The notes: generated from the letters alone by a model not told the origin. A stretch of DNA of 64,000 bases from Alteromonas sp. MMG017 (GCF_018100795.1 NZ_JAGJDY010000015.1:33524-97523); one strand, 5' to 3'; positions 9,401-17,185 are shown, numbered from the stretch's first letter. Made by a program: numbers and translations.

Positions 9401-9875
9401 AGAAAAGAAACCTGACCCAGAACTGCTCAACCTCACTTATGCTGCATTTAACAAAACCAAAAATCTACCTATAAAACAGAAAATTTACAGTGTGAAATTG
9501 GGGTTCGAAAACCGTGAAAACTCACAGGTAATACTAGATATTGCTAAGCCATCTTTAGATTTCAATAGTGAGTCTACCCCACGCCTACTTTGGGAATTGC
9601 ATTTAAAATGCAGAAATCACTCCTGCACTCTTGGTGAGGATACCGGAAAAGATGTAGACAGAGGAGAACGTGAAAGCTTAGCCCTCGCACATCTCACATC
9701 AGCGAACACTGACAAACTATCGAAAGATATGAATGCTTCACTAACTGAATTCTATTTTTTACTTGTGTCATCTAAGCGAAGTGCGGCTAAAGATGTGCTG
9801 CTAGGTCTGCAAAAAAAAGGGTACTTACATCCTCAGTTATCAGACGCCGTTAATCGCGCTAAAGACGACATTTAA
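6456..9875 (+). CDS. winged-helix regulator fused to STAND-type P-loop ATPase, single TM segment and C-terminal TPR domain
   Basis: About 1139 residues. Residues 1-105 are an OmpR/CadC-type winged helix (VHLEPKMMDVLAYLSAHAGE, with VQRRGYRIIANV as the wing). Residues 125-560 are a STAND-like NTPase: the entry motif SPYLGLQTFQPQHAAIFFGR, Walker A GKSGSGKSS near 168-176, and Walker B LIVIDQFEQ near 276. One membrane segment lies at about 610-632 (AIAALAILAVATTGLAIYS), and the remaining 500 residues are TPR-like repeats, probably periplasmic. The layout suggests a one-component sensor that couples periplasmic ligand sensing and ATP switching to DNA binding, or a signalling or defence switch. The start is uncertain: the frame opens at TTG 6273, but that stretch contains a hairpin. 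ATG 6456 begins right at the winged helix; ATG 6387 is an alternative. The preceding secreted lectin and propeller genes are likely partners. Confidence 0.75.
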   Translation: MSETFQLGDWEVNTSLNSLSRNNTSVHLEPKMMDVLAYLSAHAGEVISTEQLLIEFWQGTFYGDAPVQKCIAMLRKKLGDNSRQPSYIETVQRRGYRIIANVVQLDERQRWGNLQKLTQWNQGSPYLGLQTFQPQHAAIFFGRNKAIAEVVHHLNQAMDDDFSFLLLMGKSGSGKSSLLRAGVIPFITRSEGLAGIKVQHYTVITPTRGKASSIFRQLLGALNDMGMLVDTWNLDAHAYDLSQHPSHLKALLKKSDSNSELNDSAPSRDSVARPNNLIVIDQFEQVLQDANLSKDDAASLISFLTVLVKTQRLILIVSLRNDFYANSMELEGFARLKDEGQQYDLQPPNATDIARMIRLPALSAGLSFEENLQTGEKLDEVLLEAAIGHPDALPLMEFTLDLLYQRRDKENTLLFSAFADIGGLEGAIAQQAESTYQGMSDTAKASWKSVIHELVTVNDINQTGLIARKVPFEQFSDENDLAFIQQFIDARLFVTESDIAANEYTSNTPPFDVKSNRRVCVAHEALLKHWDRITDWAQKNRAALLKRTELNTDCSRWLNAGQPQDMLLPSGRKLDDARWMAKQPHLHLTPQETLFIRLSEGQHKKTQRYKTTAIAALAILAVATTGLAIYSNNQTQLAVEQSHHAQVLRDKAESLVDYMLGDLRSQLEPIGKLDVLEGVGQKTLDYYAGIETGDGLRQANSLKLLAEININRGEFEDASEQLSQALNILNKQDTAPLKASYGLSKETSLEGIAAANATSQGTAQTSEQVLFLKGNIHYWIGVIAYFKQNYTTTIEEWTKYLNYSQQLLVLDELNPKWMLEVSSAQHNIGSLALRISQYQKASQSFRDSIALKRKMLMSQPNHSEVQTSLRGSLLGLVAVAFQTFEFREAKQVAQEAYTLAGKLLLENPDDYNIVYQTLSSANLLIQAQMSIGNTSGAEKTIADGVVLAQKLAKQEPENEAWMTKVATLMFFYWDYHLLFDTQEKKPDPELLNLTYAAFNKTKNLPIKQKIYSVKLGFENRENSQVILDIAKPSLDFNSESTPRLLWELHLKCRNHSCTLGEDTGKDVDRGERESLALAHLTSANTDKLSKDMNASLTEFYFLLVSSKRSAAKDVLLGLQKKGYLHPQLSDAVNRAKDDI

Positions 9876-9894
9876 ACCCTGAAAGGAGCTTCAG

Positions 9895-10452
9895 ATGGAC
9901 CATCATAAAAAGCATTGCCATAAAACTGTTCATAGCTACACCTTAAATTTATCGGTTTTTACTGACAACTTACTAGGGCAATCGTTGAAAGGAGGCGAAG
10001 GCACTGAAGAAGGTGAAACCTACTTCTTCAAGTATGAGGGTAAAGATTTTTTAAACGGAATATTATCAATACCCCAAAGCAATTTTGCTGAAGCGGACGT
10101 GAAGATCATTTTAGAACTGAATCAATCCGCACCAGCACACAAGCAGGAAAAGACAGGCTATAAATTTGCTTGGATCCATGTACGCCGAGCGGGTGATGAA
10201 GAAGAATATATTGGACGGGGTCAGAGGTTCGAAATGGAAAGTTGGCAGAATGACAGAGTGTCATTTTTCTTAACCGATAAAATGCAATACAAAAAGGGGA
10301 AGCGCTGGGTAAGCATAAACACCTGTGAGTTGGCGCTAGATGTTTGGGTACAGCACACCTACCGTTCACAACTAACTGGGGAATTTATTGTAGATAAGAT
10401 TAACTGCGACCCACAAATTGAAATTCAACCATCAATCAAGCCGGTTAGTTAG
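9895..10452 (+). CDS. unknown protein following the STAND regulator
   Basis: A 185-residue protein with a strong ribosome site (AAAGGAGCTTCAG before ATG) only 19 bp after the STAND gene, so probably the same operon. There is no signal peptide or membrane segment. The N terminus is His- and Lys-rich (MDHHKKHCHKTVHSY), which might bind metal. The centre is predicted to be beta-rich (FFKYEGKDFLNGILSIPQSN, YKFAWIHVRRAGDEEEYIG, FEMESWQNDRVSFFLTDKMQ). I do not recognise a family. By position it is a candidate effector or partner of the ATPase. Confidence 0.6.
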   Translation: MDHHKKHCHKTVHSYTLNLSVFTDNLLGQSLKGGEGTEEGETYFFKYEGKDFLNGILSIPQSNFAEADVKIILELNQSAPAHKQEKTGYKFAWIHVRRAGDEEEYIGRGQRFEMESWQNDRVSFFLTDKMQYKKGKRWVSINTCELALDVWVQHTYRSQLTGEFIVDKINCDPQIEIQPSIKPVS

Positions 10453-10633
10453 TTAAAAAGTAAGTAGGTACATACAATACTCTTTACACTTTGAGGATTA
10501 TTTAGGCTAGACTGGAAATATCAAATATTAGTTATATAAGCTAGCAGCATAATCTGGTTTAGCGCTAATAGATGAATGCAACATTTTAACTAACCTTAAC
10601 ACTTGCACTAAATTCGGCAAAAGGAGTTTCACC

Positions 10634-11029
10634 ATGAAAAACAAAGCAATTGCGTTAGCATTATTACTCACTATTGTAGGCTGTTCTGAGTCAAACGAAG
10701 AATCAGCAGCAGAAGCCAAAAAAGAAGCCATGATGGAAATGGAGAAGGCTGGCGACGCGACAGCTGAAGGCTACGAAGAAGCAAAAGAAAAAACAGTTGA
10801 TGCTTGGGACGAGACTAAAGATTCAGCATCAAGTGCTTATGAAGACGGCAAAGATATGGCTTCAGATGCCTATGAAGACGGCAAAGACATGGCCTCTGAT
10901 GCGTATGAAGATGGTAAAGAAAAAGGTGCTGATATGATGGACGCTGGCGCTGAAAAAGTACGTGAAGCCTGTATTGCAATGAAGAAAAAAATGGGTGGTG
11001 ACGTAAGCGAGTGTGATAGTAAAGACTAA
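10634..11029 (+). CDS. small acidic lipoprotein with 11-residue repeats
   Basis: A 131-residue lipoprotein: signal MKNKAIALALLLTIVGCSES with a lipobox (TIVGC, Cys17), AAGGAG ribosome site. The mature part is highly charged, Ala/Glu/Lys/Asp-rich and predicted fully helical, like LEA or apolipoprotein-type amphipathic helices. Three consecutive 11-residue units of the type AYEDGKDMASD occur at residues 68-100, matching a 33-bp DNA repeat. Two cysteines (EACIAM, SECDS) sit near the C terminus. The protein is probably anchored in the outer membrane and involved in envelope stress or spacing; this is inference. A long hairpin terminator follows. Confidence 0.7.
   Translation: MKNKAIALALLLTIVGCSESNEESAAEAKKEAMMEMEKAGDATAEGYEEAKEKTVDAWDETKDSASSAYEDGKDMASDAYEDGKDMASDAYEDGKEKGADMMDAGAEKVREACIAMKKKMGGDVSECDSKD
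10835..10933 (+). repeat. three 33-bp in-frame tandem repeats
   Basis: Units at 10835-10867, 10868-10900 and 10901-10933 each encode AYEDGK followed by DMASD, DMASD and EKGAD. The copies differ mainly at third positions, so the repeat is old and held by protein selection rather than freshly expanded. Confidence 0.8.
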
Positions 11030-11045
11030 CTTTACGCCCTCCAAT

Positions 11046-11082
11046 ATTATGTGTTTGGTACGTTTGTTACCAAACACATAAT
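11046..11082. terminator. 15-bp perfect hairpin, bidirectional terminator
   Basis: ATTATGTGTTTGGTA (11046-11060) and its exact reverse complement at 11068-11082 flank a 7-nt loop. It lies between the convergent lipoprotein and MocR genes, 17 and 11 bases from their ends, and is A-rich on the left and T-rich on the right in each reading direction. Confidence 0.7.
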
Positions 11083-11092
11083 GCTTTGCCGC

Positions 11093-12520
11093 TCACTGTG
11101 TTAATGACTCAATCAATTCGCCAAGCAATTTTATGCTTTGGGTACGAACCTCCTGCGTACCGTCAATAAAGTTGAAGCGTAAGCAATTTCGATACTTCCC
11201 TGTCGCTGAAAACAGCTGCCCCGGCGCAATATAAATACCATATTCTTTGGCTTTATCTGCCAGTTTAACCGCGTCATATTTCGCATTTAGTTCAACCCAA
11301 AGTACGTAGCCACCTTGTGGGTAACTCACGCACGTATCGTATGGAAAATAGCGCTTAATATCAGAGCGAAGCGCATCTCTTGCACTTAAATAATAGTGTC
11401 GCATTGCCCGTATGTGTTTATCGTAACCGCCTTGTTCAATGTAGCTTGCTATAGCTAACTGAGGCAATGTGGGACACATGGAACTGCTAACATACTTTGC
11501 ATGAAGTACTTTGTTCCTGAAACTTCCGGGTGCTATCCACCCTACCCTAAACCCTGGTGCCAAGGTTTTCGAAAATGACGAACACAGCAATACTCGGCCA
11601 TCCTCATCAAACGATTTAACCGTTCTTGGCCGCGGATACGAATAGGCAATGTCGCCGTAAATATCATCCTCAATAATGGCAACATCGTATTCTCTAGCCA
11701 TATCGTAAAGCGCTTTTTTCTTATCATCGGGCATAACAAAGCCCTGAGGATTATTGACGGTTGGGGCGACAAGAATGGCCTTCACTGGCCATTGATCAAG
11801 CGCCAGCTTTAGGGCATCTAAACTCAAGCCAGTTTCAGAGTCGGTAGGTATTTCTAGTGCTTTTAAATTCGCGCCTTTTATCGCTTGCATGGCACCATAA
11901 AAACCCGGAGATTCAACCACAATCACATCACCCGCATTGGCCACCGCACGAAGACATACTGATAACGCTTCTTGGCAACCTGAAGTAACAATAAATTCAT
12001 CCGACTGCAGCCTACAACCCGAGGCAGCGGTAAGACGGCTAAGCTGCTTTCTTAGGTTATGATCGCCTTTAACATCGCCATACACCATGCCATCAAGCGG
12101 CCGATTTTTCGTTAACTCATGCAAGCGTTTTGTGAGTGGCTTTAGTGTTTTAGCGGTCATGTTGGGCATGGCGTGCTGAAATTGGCACCGTGTTTCAATA
12201 CCGTTGTCTTTGTTAAAGGTATTCAGCAACATGTTGAGTACATCTTCCCACTGAGACACATCCATAGGCCGTTGCGGCGGCTTGGTCATTTTAGGCGTGT
12301 TATTCAATGTGGTATTTGACGAAACGAAATAGCCTGATTTAGGCTTCGCTTCAACGTACATCTGAGACTCTAAAACCCGATAGGCCTCTTGTACTGTAGC
12401 AATACTAACGTGATGCTCTTTAGACAGTTGCCTTACCGAGGGAAGTTTATCTCCTTCCTCAAATAACCCACGATCTATTTGCGCTTTCAGTTCACAGGCA
12501 AGCGACTCATACAGTGTCAT
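11093..12520 (-). CDS. MocR-type regulator: GntR winged helix plus aminotransferase-like PLP domain
   Basis: 475 residues. Residues 1-70 form a GntR DNA-binding domain (YESLACELKAQIDRGLFEEG, KLPSVRQLSKEHHVSIATVQ). After a linker, residues 110-475 form a class I aminotransferase-like fold with the PLP-lysine motif SSFSKTLAPGFRVGW near residue 317 and the NNPQG motif near 260. MocR proteins (GabR, PdxR, TauR types) use PLP or its adduct with an amine as the sensed ligand. The gene is divergent from a LysE-family exporter, the usual arrangement for a regulator of that exporter. The shared region contains repeated CATACAG boxes. The effector is unknown; an amino acid or amine is likely. Confidence 0.9.
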   Translation of the reverse strand: MTLYESLACELKAQIDRGLFEEGDKLPSVRQLSKEHHVSIATVQEAYRVLESQMYVEAKPKSGYFVSSNTTLNNTPKMTKPPQRPMDVSQWEDVLNMLLNTFNKDNGIETRCQFQHAMPNMTAKTLKPLTKRLHELTKNRPLDGMVYGDVKGDHNLRKQLSRLTAASGCRLQSDEFIVTSGCQEALSVCLRAVANAGDVIVVESPGFYGAMQAIKGANLKALEIPTDSETGLSLDALKLALDQWPVKAILVAPTVNNPQGFVMPDDKKKALYDMAREYDVAIIEDDIYGDIAYSYPRPRTVKSFDEDGRVLLCSSFSKTLAPGFRVGWIAPGSFRNKVLHAKYVSSSMCPTLPQLAIASYIEQGGYDKHIRAMRHYYLSARDALRSDIKRYFPYDTCVSYPQGGYVLWVELNAKYDAVKLADKAKEYGIYIAPGQLFSATGKYRNCLRFNFIDGTQEVRTQSIKLLGELIESLTQ

Positions 12521-12546
12521 TTAAATTTCCCAATATAGACAATAAT

Positions 12547-12708
12547 CATACAAATAAGAATCATACAGACGACAACCATACAGATAACTATACCTTAACT
12601 TACGGTAAGAATTTACCATACAGTTCTATTGGTATTTGAGCATACAGTCCTCTTTCCCATCCATCTGTATGGCTTATTTTTAGCACCTTTGGCTCTGATG
12701 CATACACA
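12547..12708. promoter_or_regulatory. cluster of CATACAG boxes, likely MocR operator region
   Basis: CATACA(G/A)A occurs at 12547-12554, 12562-12569 and 12577-12584, exactly 15 bp apart. Further same-strand copies are CATACAGT at 12617-12624 and 12641-12648, plus CATACACA at 12701-12708. One inverted copy is ATCTGTATGG at 12663-12672. All lie between the divergent MocR and LysE-type genes. MocR regulators are known to bind direct and inverted repeats in such shared regions, so the cluster probably controls both genes. Confidence 0.6.
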
Positions 12709-12811
12709 TTTTTAAATGTACTATTTTGTGGCGTTACTAAATAACGCCCATATATGTGCAGCTCAACTGTCGCTTATTGGTTTGAATAGAACATTAAAGG
12801 AAAGGAAAACC

Positions 12812-13414
12812 ATGGAAACTTCGTTACTTTTTGCACTCGCTACCTTTGCTTTTGTTAGCACAGTAACGCCAGGCCCCAACAACTTAATGCTATTAGCATC
12901 TGGAGCACAGTATGGCTACAAGAAGTCGATTCCACACATGTTGGGCATAGTTATAGGCGTTGCAGGGCTTATGGTTAGTACGCTTTTAGGCGTAGGTGCA
13001 CTTTTCACTTTGTTTCCCGCCTTATATACCGTGTTAAAAGTATTGGGTATTGCGTACTTATTGTGGCTGGCGATTAAAATTGCGACCGCCCCTATTGATG
13101 AAATTGAAATAAAGAAAACCACCCGCCAGGGGCCTCTTAAGTGGTGGGAGGGCGCACTATTTCAATTAATTAACCCTAAAGCGTGGATGATGGCACTGGC
13201 AAGTGTAGGTACGTTCACGATTCCTGGTGAACACTACGTGGAATCTGGCCTTGCCATTGTTATCGCTTTCGCGCTAATTGGGTTTCCGTGCATTTCTATA
13301 TGGGCTGCCGTGGGCGCAAAAATCAAAATTTGGCTTAGTTCGCCCATGCGCAGAAAGCGTTTTAACTTCACGATGGCCGCAGCCACTGCTGCAACCTTGT
13401 TTTTGATTGTATAA
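12812..13414 (+). CDS. LysE/RhtB-family amino acid exporter
   Basis: About 200 residues with six predicted membrane segments and the family hallmark near the N terminus, FVSTVTPGPNNLMLLASGAQ (residues 14-33). A second conserved stretch, ALFQLINPKAWMMALA, lies near residue 120. LysE/RhtB proteins export amino acids such as lysine, homoserine, threonine or cysteine by proton exchange at the inner membrane. ATG 12812 is preceded by AAAGGAAAGGAAAAC; the frame open from 12716 adds a non-homologous N terminus and is rejected. It is divergent from, and probably controlled by, the MocR regulator. Confidence 0.88.
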   Translation: METSLLFALATFAFVSTVTPGPNNLMLLASGAQYGYKKSIPHMLGIVIGVAGLMVSTLLGVGALFTLFPALYTVLKVLGIAYLLWLAIKIATAPIDEIEIKKTTRQGPLKWWEGALFQLINPKAWMMALASVGTFTIPGEHYVESGLAIVIAFALIGFPCISIWAAVGAKIKIWLSSPMRRKRFNFTMAAATAATLFLIV

Positions 13415-13499
13415 GGGAAAGGCTGGGTAGTTCGTGCATCGCAACGGATAATTAGCGAAAGTCGTTCTACCCATCAAATTTAAACATGTGCTCGCCGAC

Positions 13500-13997
13500 T
13501 TATCTGTACGGATTTTCGCCCATAGCAACCGCAACACAAAACAAACGTAAATCTAATTCTAACTGGTGGTAATCCGGCTCCATATAACAACAAAGTTGAT
13601 AAAAGCCCTTGTTATGATCTTTTTCTTTGAAATGAGCAAGTTCATGTACCACAAGCGCCTTTAATAATGGTTCGGGGGCGTGCAATAAGTCGCTGTTAAT
13701 GGCTAAGTCATGTTTACGTGTTTTACCTTGCATGCGATAGGTATGCGTACCTAAGGCATTAGTAACCATATCACCTTGCTTTTTAAATGCCGCTCGGCCA
13801 AAGGGGGGCGCATTTTTTACGTAACGCTTTTTTAAGGCGGTTGCATAACTATAAAGTAATTTATCGGTCGTTATAGTATGCGCATTGGGGTATTTTTTAA
13901 CGAGGTAATTACTTAACTTATTGTCGGCTATTAGTTGAAGTGCTTGCGCAACAACAGTCTGGGGGTAGCCATTGAAATATCGTGCGTATTCACTCAC
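13500..13997 (-). CDS. YgjP/WLM-like (DUF45) metallopeptidase
   Basis: A 165-residue cytoplasmic protein with a zinc-protease motif HELAH at residues 118-122, followed by DHNKGFY, where the third metal ligand is expected. The arrangement KALVVHELAHFKEKDHNKGF matches the YgjP-like DUF45 family. Members are shorter and less basic in E. coli; the function is poorly defined, possibly a regulated protease. It is convergent with the LysE exporter, and the 85-bp gap between them has only a weak imperfect hairpin. Confidence 0.8.
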   Translation of the reverse strand: MSEYARYFNGYPQTVVAQALQLIADNKLSNYLVKKYPNAHTITTDKLLYSYATALKKRYVKNAPPFGRAAFKKQGDMVTNALGTHTYRMQGKTRKHDLAINSDLLHAPEPLLKALVVHELAHFKEKDHNKGFYQLCCYMEPDYHQLELDLRLFCVAVAMGENPYR

Positions 13998-14163
13998 TTC
14001 ACTTTCTCCTTAGTACACACAATTATAAAGGAATCCCTATCAAGCGCCTATCGAATCCCTACATTAATTTAAAGTTCCTATGTAGTCAGGTCTATCCTGA
14101 TGTGGCAGTATTTAGTTAATTCGAAGGCCTGCGCTTTGTTGGCCGACTAGATAAGGGAAATCT

Positions 14164-15840
14164 ATGCTGATGAACGCGCGTAAATGTACTGGTGTTGCTC
14201 TTGCAGTAACTGTTGCCATGTTAAGTGGCTGTGGCGGCGGAGGGGGTGGCGGCAACACCGTCACACCCGTAACACCTACACCACCGGTAAGCAACGGGCC
14301 GTCTTGGGAGCCTGGTGTTTATGAATCACAGTCAACGTTCATCGCAAAGTGTGAAACACCTAGAACAGGCACAGATCCTTTTACGGGTAGTGCTTACCCT
14401 GATTCACAAGGCTCAGCATTAGAAGAAAAACTATGGTTGCGTTCATGGACCAACGACACCTACCTTTGGTACGACGAAGTTGATGACAACAACCCTGATA
14501 ACTTTTCGGTATTGGGTTACTTCGATCAATTAAAAACCAACGAATTAACCCCTAGCGGAACTGCAAAAGATAACTTTCACTTTTCTCAGGATACCGCTGA
14601 ATACAATGAACTCACACAAACCGGTGTTTCTTCTGGCTACGGCTTCGACTGGGAGTTTGTTGCTAACACTTCGCCCCGTGAGCTTGTGGTTCGATTTACT
14701 GAACCGGACTCTCCTGCAGCGCTAGCCAATGTTCCTCGCGGCGCTTCATTGATTACAATTAATGGTATCGATTTCGTTAACGACAACAGCCAAAGCGGTG
14801 TAGATGCCATTAACGAAGCACTGTTTCCCGACAACGCAGGCACTGAAACCAGCTTCGAATTCGAACTTATTGATGGTAGCCCACTGGTGGTAGATATCAC
14901 ATCCGCTGATATAAATGTAACGCCAGTGCAAAACGTAAGCGTGCTAAATCTTGATACTAGCAAAACCGGCTACTTTCAGTTCAATACCTTTATTCGCACG
15001 GCCCAAGATGATCTTATCGATGCGTTTGATTTATTTGTAGAAGAGAACATAACCGAATTGGTTATAGACTTGCGCTACAACGGTGGCGGCTTGTTAGCAC
15101 TGGCTTCTCAGGTTTCCTATATGGTCGCGGGGCCAAGCCAAACCAATAACGCTATTTTCGAAACCACCCGCTTTAATGATAAGAGCACAACAACGAACCC
15201 AGTAACCGGAGCGGCACTCCAAGCCACGCCGTTTTACAGTAATGAGATTGACTATAATGCTGGCGTATTAACCAGTACCTTGTTACCTAGCTTGTCGCTA
15301 ACTCGCGTATACGTGATCACCACAGACTCAACATGCTCCGCCAGTGAGGCGGTAATGAATGGATTACGGGGTATAGATGTAGATGTGATTCAAATAGGCT
15401 CTACTACCTGTGGCAAACCCTATGGTTTTTACCCTACCGACAACTGCGGCGAAACCTATTTTACTATTCAATTCCAAGGCGTGAATAATAAAGGGTTTGG
15501 TGATTATGCCGACGGCTTTATGCCAACAGATTCACCCAACTTCGACTTTGAACTACCAGGTTGTGCTGTAGAGGACGACTTTACAACAGCACTAGGTAAT
15601 CCCGAAGAAGGTATGTTGGCAGCAGCGATAGGATATTCTGCGACAGGAAATTGCCCAGTAGTGACTTCAGTAGAAGACTTAGCCGATGCATCGACCAGAA
15701 AAGAAAATACGGCGAGTGCTTCGGAAAATGCTCAAGCTCAAGGAAGCACTTTGCTAGCCATCGATAATCCCAACACACAAAGAGAAACGTTAATTTTACA
15801 CAATAAAATTAACGAACCTGTTATTGAGGAGCGCAAATAA
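14164..15840 (+). CDS. S41-family (C-terminal processing) peptidase, lipoprotein
   Basis: 558 residues. The signal sequence ends in a lipobox LSGC followed by a Gly-rich stretch (eight Gly in a row after the Cys, residues 24-31) and a Pro/Thr linker, typical of outer-membrane lipoproteins. A PDZ-like region (DSPAALANVPRGASLITING, residues about 180-210) precedes the S41 catalytic core. The core includes VIDLRYNGGG near residue 303, the Ser in STCSASEAVMNGL near 390, and the Lys in TTCGKPYGF near 418. S41 proteases use a Ser/Lys dyad. ATG 14164 has AAGGGA upstream. It shares a TAATG overlap with the next lipoprotein gene, so the two are coupled. Confidence 0.85.
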   Translation: MLMNARKCTGVALAVTVAMLSGCGGGGGGGNTVTPVTPTPPVSNGPSWEPGVYESQSTFIAKCETPRTGTDPFTGSAYPDSQGSALEEKLWLRSWTNDTYLWYDEVDDNNPDNFSVLGYFDQLKTNELTPSGTAKDNFHFSQDTAEYNELTQTGVSSGYGFDWEFVANTSPRELVVRFTEPDSPAALANVPRGASLITINGIDFVNDNSQSGVDAINEALFPDNAGTETSFEFELIDGSPLVVDITSADINVTPVQNVSVLNLDTSKTGYFQFNTFIRTAQDDLIDAFDLFVEENITELVIDLRYNGGGLLALASQVSYMVAGPSQTNNAIFETTRFNDKSTTTNPVTGAALQATPFYSNEIDYNAGVLTSTLLPSLSLTRVYVITTDSTCSASEAVMNGLRGIDVDVIQIGSTTCGKPYGFYPTDNCGETYFTIQFQGVNNKGFGDYADGFMPTDSPNFDFELPGCAVEDDFTTALGNPEEGMLAAAIGYSATGNCPVVTSVEDLADASTRKENTASASENAQAQGSTLLAIDNPNTQRETLILHNKINEPVIEERK

Positions 15841-16241
15841 TGGCGCTTAATAAGCCCCTCATTATTAACGCTGTAATAGGTTTAGTTGCCATTCCACTTG
15901 CCTTCGCAAGTGGTTGCGCAACCACCGCGCCCAACCAAGAAAGCGACTTGGTTGAAGCTTATGCTAGCAACTTGAACTTAGCGCAAAAACAGCAAATTGA
16001 GAGTAAAATAAGCAGTTGGTTTGGCGGGGTAAAAATTACCCTTGCCGACGATGTATTTTCTGAGTCTTCGCAGGTCAGCATTGAGCGCAAAGCGCATATG
16101 GATGAGCGAAGATTGCCTATTGAAGGAAGGCACAACAACCCTGCGTTTACGTTTACTTTGCTGACCGATGGTAAGCACTGCATTTTACGCAACAATCAAA
16201 CCGGTGAAACCGAAATGCTTTCTGGTGTGACTTGCAAATAA
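15840..16241 (+). CDS. small lipoprotein coupled to the S41 peptidase
   Basis: 133 residues with signal MALNKPLIINAVIGLVAIPL and lipobox FASGC. The mature part has no family that I recognise; a short C-terminal strand region (FTFTLLTDGKHCILRNNQTG) contains two further cysteines. Its start overlaps the S41 stop by one base (TAATG), which predicts co-translation and perhaps a structural or inhibitory role for the protease. A REP-like palindrome lies 11 bases after the stop. Confidence 0.65.
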   Translation: MALNKPLIINAVIGLVAIPLAFASGCATTAPNQESDLVEAYASNLNLAQKQQIESKISSWFGGVKITLADDVFSESSQVSIERKAHMDERRLPIEGRHNNPAFTFTLLTDGKHCILRNNQTGETEMLSGVTCK

Positions 16242-16251
16242 AAAAGGCAAA

Positions 16252-16303
16252 GATGGGTTCAGAGTACTTTTCAAGCAAAGCAATAACGTACTCTGACACC
16301 ATT
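16252..16303. repeat. REP/MITE-like palindrome of the RAYT family
   Basis: Left arm TGGGTTCAGAGTAC (16254-16267), 20-nt loop, right arm GTACTCTGACACCA (16288-16301). The arms match the RAYT element ends at 61206 and 62094, with two arm mismatches. It lies between the convergent lipoprotein and SEC-C genes and may also act as a bidirectional terminator. Confidence 0.8.
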
Positions 16304-16317
16304 AATTTAGATTCTTA

Positions 16318-16659
16318 CTAACCGCAGCACTTCTTATACTTTTTACCGCTACCGCAAATACACGGGTCGTTACGAGCAGGGACTTTCTCTACGGTTACAG
16401 TCCCCTTTTTATTCAGCAACACTGTTAATTCTTGTATAGACTCTACCGCGCCTTCCTTTGTATCAACGGTAATATCTGCATACAAACCAGCTTCCGCCAC
16501 TAATGCATCTACTTCTTGTTTTCTAGCTTCATTGGTTACCATTAATTTAAGCGGGTATTTTTTACTGCCTGCAATACGGCTAGCGTTTCTTTCATAACCG
16601 TATGTTAGGGTCGTTTGACGGGCGTCTTTACGACCTTTAAAAAAAAATTTATCTGACAT
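16318..16659 (-). CDS. PBPRA1643-type SWIM/SEC-C metal-binding motif protein
   Basis: 113 residues. The C terminus is a SEC-C zinc-binding motif, [18 protein letters not shown], as at the end of SecA. The N-terminal part ([20 protein letters not shown]) matches the small SEC-C family first noted in Photobacterium and widespread in marine gammaproteobacteria. The function is unknown; metal binding is near certain from the C-x-C-x8-C-C spacing. ATG 16659 has GGAA upstream; the TTG four codons earlier is less likely. Confidence 0.85.
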   Translation of the reverse strand: MSDKFFFKGRKDARQTTLTYGYERNASRIAGSKKYPLKLMVTNEARKQEVDALVAEAGLYADITVDTKEGAVESIQELTVLLNKKGTVTVEKVPARNDPCICGSGKKYKKCCG

Positions 16660-16967
16660 TTGGTGTTCCAAATATGTAAAAGTAGAAGGTGGGTATTATC
16701 TTTAAATCACCACAAAAATTAGCTAACCAACCTAAATCTTAGATAAGAAATATCAAAACACAGTGATTCTTACCAAACATTTCAATTAATGAACTATTGG
16801 CTATCTATTTTCAATCCATGCTGGGCAATAAAAACAGAGAGGAAAGCTTGGCTTACAGGCGTTGCTTATCTGAGGTTCAGGTTAAATAACACACCATAAT
16901 GATTACGTGATGATCTGCTTATGCCTATTCTACTACAAGTGCAAAGCACACACACAATCTACCTGCG

Positions 16968-17101
16968 ATTAACGTAGCCTTTATAGCAAAACACAAGCGA
17001 GCAGGAACGCTATGGACAGGAAGATATGAAAGGACGATATGGAAAGAAACGCTACATGAAGGCAGCTCGTCAAGCCACGGCGCTATCGAATGAAACGCAA
17101 A
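16968..17101 (+). pseudogene. decayed RAYT transposase fragment
   Basis: In the frame of 16980 the sequence reads FIAKHKRAGTLWTGRYERTI, closely matching the intact transposase segment FNQKYKRTGTLWEGRF at about 61620-61680. The G-T-L-W-x-G-R motif is a hallmark of REP-associated tyrosine transposases. No HUH motif or Tyr helix remains around it, and the frame stops at 17099-17101. A REP right end follows at 17167. The surrounding gap (16660-17204) shows no other gene. Confidence 0.5.
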
Positions 17102-17166
17102 TTTCATCTAAACCGCTCTGGCTAATGTACTCAGCTGATGTATTCGGTTAATGTGCTTAGTTACTA

Positions 17167-17185
17167 TATTCTGACCCCATTAATT
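17167..17185. repeat. single REP half-site (right end type)
   Basis: TATTCTGACCCCATTAATT matches the right arm of the palindrome family (TCTGACCCC then AT-rich), with GTAC decayed to ATAT/TT. No left arm is adjacent. It fits the right end of the decayed RAYT copy just upstream. Confidence 0.6.

Noticed and set aside
16925..17107. 60-codon leftward frame in the gap before the nitroreductase gene
   Set aside because: It lies antisense to the RAYT relic, has no ribosome site and no family resemblance.
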